Source of the DNA: Prevotella sp. UBA4217
Lineage (GTDB): Bacteria; Bacteroidota; Bacteroidia; Bacteroidales; Bacteroidaceae
Reading direction: 5' to 3'
Assembly (NCBI GenBank): GCA_002379425.1
Contig: DFTH01000005.1
Location: 28,537-92,536 of the forward strand
DNA length: 64,000 nt
Shown: positions 62,892-64,000 of the stretch, piece after piece
How the letters are laid out: each line of letters begins with the position of its first letter
Numbering within the stretch: position 1 is the first letter of the stretch
Made by a program: the position numbers and the translations under genes
Notes under the pieces: model-generated
Told to the model about the DNA's origin: nothing
Databases searched by the model: none
What the model saw: only the letters and a program-made list of their open reading frames with translations

Positions 62892-64000
62892 ATGAAAAAT
62901 ATCAGATTCTTACTCATCGCTGCACTGAGTATGATCGTTTTAAACACACATGCTCAGATGCTTTCCAAAGGTGTCTCTAAGGAACTTGCAGACCATAGAA
63001 AAGCAAACATCAGCAACATTGCCTACGATCTTACTTTCAACATCCCTTCTGACCTCAACAAAAGAGTGACAGGTAAGGCTTACATCCATTTTGAACTAAA
63101 GAACGTTGAAGATGTCATCCTGGATTTCCAGGGTGAGTTCAATGGTACCTGCTATACCTACACCGGCAAGAAGAATAAGAGGCGTGCCACGAATGCCATT
63201 TACCAGAATGAGCATATCATCATTCCCGCCAAGGCTCTCCAGCCGGGTAAGAACAAGGTCGAGTTGGACTTCGGGGCTCTCGACAAAGCCCTGAATCGCC
63301 ATGAAAACTATATGTACACCATCTTTGTGCCAGACTTGGCCCGATCAGTCTTCCCCTGCTTCGATCAGCCTGACCTTCGGGCCGTCTTCCTCACTGGTCT
63401 GGCAGCCCCCACTGGCTGGAAGGCCATGGCCAGCGACAATAGTTGCCAGTTACCCACCTACCTTTACTCCTTCGTGGCTGGCAATTTCCAGGAGAAGATA
63501 GCGACTCGCGACGGACGGCCGATGCGCGCGCTCTACCTGGAGACAGACCCTGCCAAGGTCGCTCAACTCGACAAGATATTCGACGAGGCCGCCCAGGCAC
63601 TGAAATGGATGGAGGGCTATACCGGGATCGCATGCCCATTCAATGAATATGGCCTGGTCATCCTGCCCAACTATCAGTTTGGCGGCATGGAGCACCCGGG
63701 TGCCATCCAACTGAGCGACCGGCATATCTTCCTTGAGAAGAGCGCCACTCAGGAAGATGAACTCGCCCGCACGGAACTGATTGCCCACGAGACGGCCCAT
63801 CTCTGGTTTGGCGACCTGGTATCGCTGAAATGGTTTGAAGATGTATGGACGAAGGAAGTCTTTGCCAACTTTATGGCCTCGAAGATTACCCGTCGCCACT
63901 ATCGAGGTATCGACCACGACCTCAACTTCCTGAAGACCTACCAGACCCACGCCATTGCCAGCGACCGTACGGATGGTACTCATCCCATAGCCCAACAGTT
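62892..64000 (+). CDS. M1-family aminopeptidase, cut by the window end
   Basis: At least 369 residues open to the last base, so the C-terminal part is outside the window. Signal peptide (FLLIAALSMIVLNTHAQ), an N-terminal beta domain, substrate motif QFGGMEHPGAI (GxMEN-type), and the zinc site LIAHETAHLWFGDL then FEDVWTKEVFANFMA, i.e. HExxH-x18-E. It removes N-terminal residues from peptides in the periplasm. Between KAMASDN and CQLPTYLY the usual 20-30 residue beta hairpin seems absent, a possible in-frame deletion. Confidence 0.92.
   Translation, partial: MKNIRFLLIAALSMIVLNTHAQMLSKGVSKELADHRKANISNIAYDLTFNIPSDLNKRVTGKAYIHFELKNVEDVILDFQGEFNGTCYTYTGKKNKRRATNAIYQNEHIIIPAKALQPGKNKVELDFGALDKALNRHENYMYTIFVPDLARSVFPCFDQPDLRAVFLTGLAAPTGWKAMASDNSCQLPTYLYSFVAGNFQEKIATRDGRPMRALYLETDPAKVAQLDKIFDEAAQALKWMEGYTGIACPFNEYGLVILPNYQFGGMEHPGAIQLSDRHIFLEKSATQEDELARTELIAHETAHLWFGDLVSLKWFEDVWTKEVFANFMASKITRRHYRGIDHDLNFLKTYQTHAIASDRTDGTHPIAQQ

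Overview
The window looks like a chromosomal segment of a gut or rumen Bacteroidota, most likely Prevotellaceae (Prevotella/Segatella-like). The evidence is SusC/SusD pairs, a BACON-domain lipoprotein, a hybrid two-component sensor fused to an AraC domain, FecR/ECF-sigma pairs, BlaI/M56 pairs, almost no Shine-Dalgarno sequences, and many promoters with the Bacteroidota -7 motif TAnnTTTG. I saw no rRNA, tRNA or CRISPR array.

Layout. (1) 1-11.5 kb: a SusC/SusD locus with a DUF4859-type surface lipoprotein and a BACON-DUF6055-DUF4859 protein carrying HExxH. A terminator follows, then a second unit (CotH-like kinase plus a second DUF6055 HExxH protein) whose promoter shares a GGACGATT word with the SusC promoter. 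(2) 11.5-16.1 kb: MgtC/SapB, a chimeric pseudogene made from the start of the hybrid sensor and the end of the DUF6055 gene, and a BlaI/M56/lipoprotein operon. (3) 16.3-27.3 kb: the full hybrid sensor and pectin (rhamnogalacturonan-type) genes: GH28, L-rhamnose mutarotase, a GH2 gene split by an in-frame TAG, GH105, and a degenerate GH2-like protein. (4) 27.3-33.8 kb: a GNAT protein divergent from a tight six-gene operon for a CMP-activated nonulosonic (sialic-like) acid. (5) 33.7-35.9 kb: a second BlaI/M56(-TonB) pair with a cut-down TPR gene. (6) 36.5-44.5 kb: membrane MutS-like ATPase, regulator/membrane pairs, a damaged zeta-toxin pair, a GHKL ATPase/DUF4325 pair, and two ECF sigma systems. 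(7) 44.5-53.97 kb: an outer-membrane barrel, a glycosyltransferase-like gene, an acyltransferase, TPR proteins and a TlpA-like protein. (8) 53.96-54.34 kb: a large non-coding inverted repeat. (9) 54.4-64 kb: housekeeping and envelope genes (SF1 helicase, pyridoxal-type kinase, RluA pseudouridine synthase, enolase, PagL-like, OmpA-like, M1 aminopeptidase cut by the window end).

The most striking theme is repeat traffic and gene remodelling. Two unrelated genes carry the same REP-like palindrome in the same reading frame. The hybrid sensor carries two repeat tracts in-frame in its linkers. Two unrelated genes share an approximately 100-bp promoter plus first ten codons. A recent recombination at 8 bp of microhomology made a chimeric pseudogene. 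Several genes (zeta toxin, TPR protein, a signal-peptide stub) look like deletion remnants. The best candidates for an undescribed functional system are the SusCD-DUF4859-DUF6055-CotH locus and the nonulosonic acid operon with two oxidoreductases and a DUF4910 aminopeptidase-like protein.
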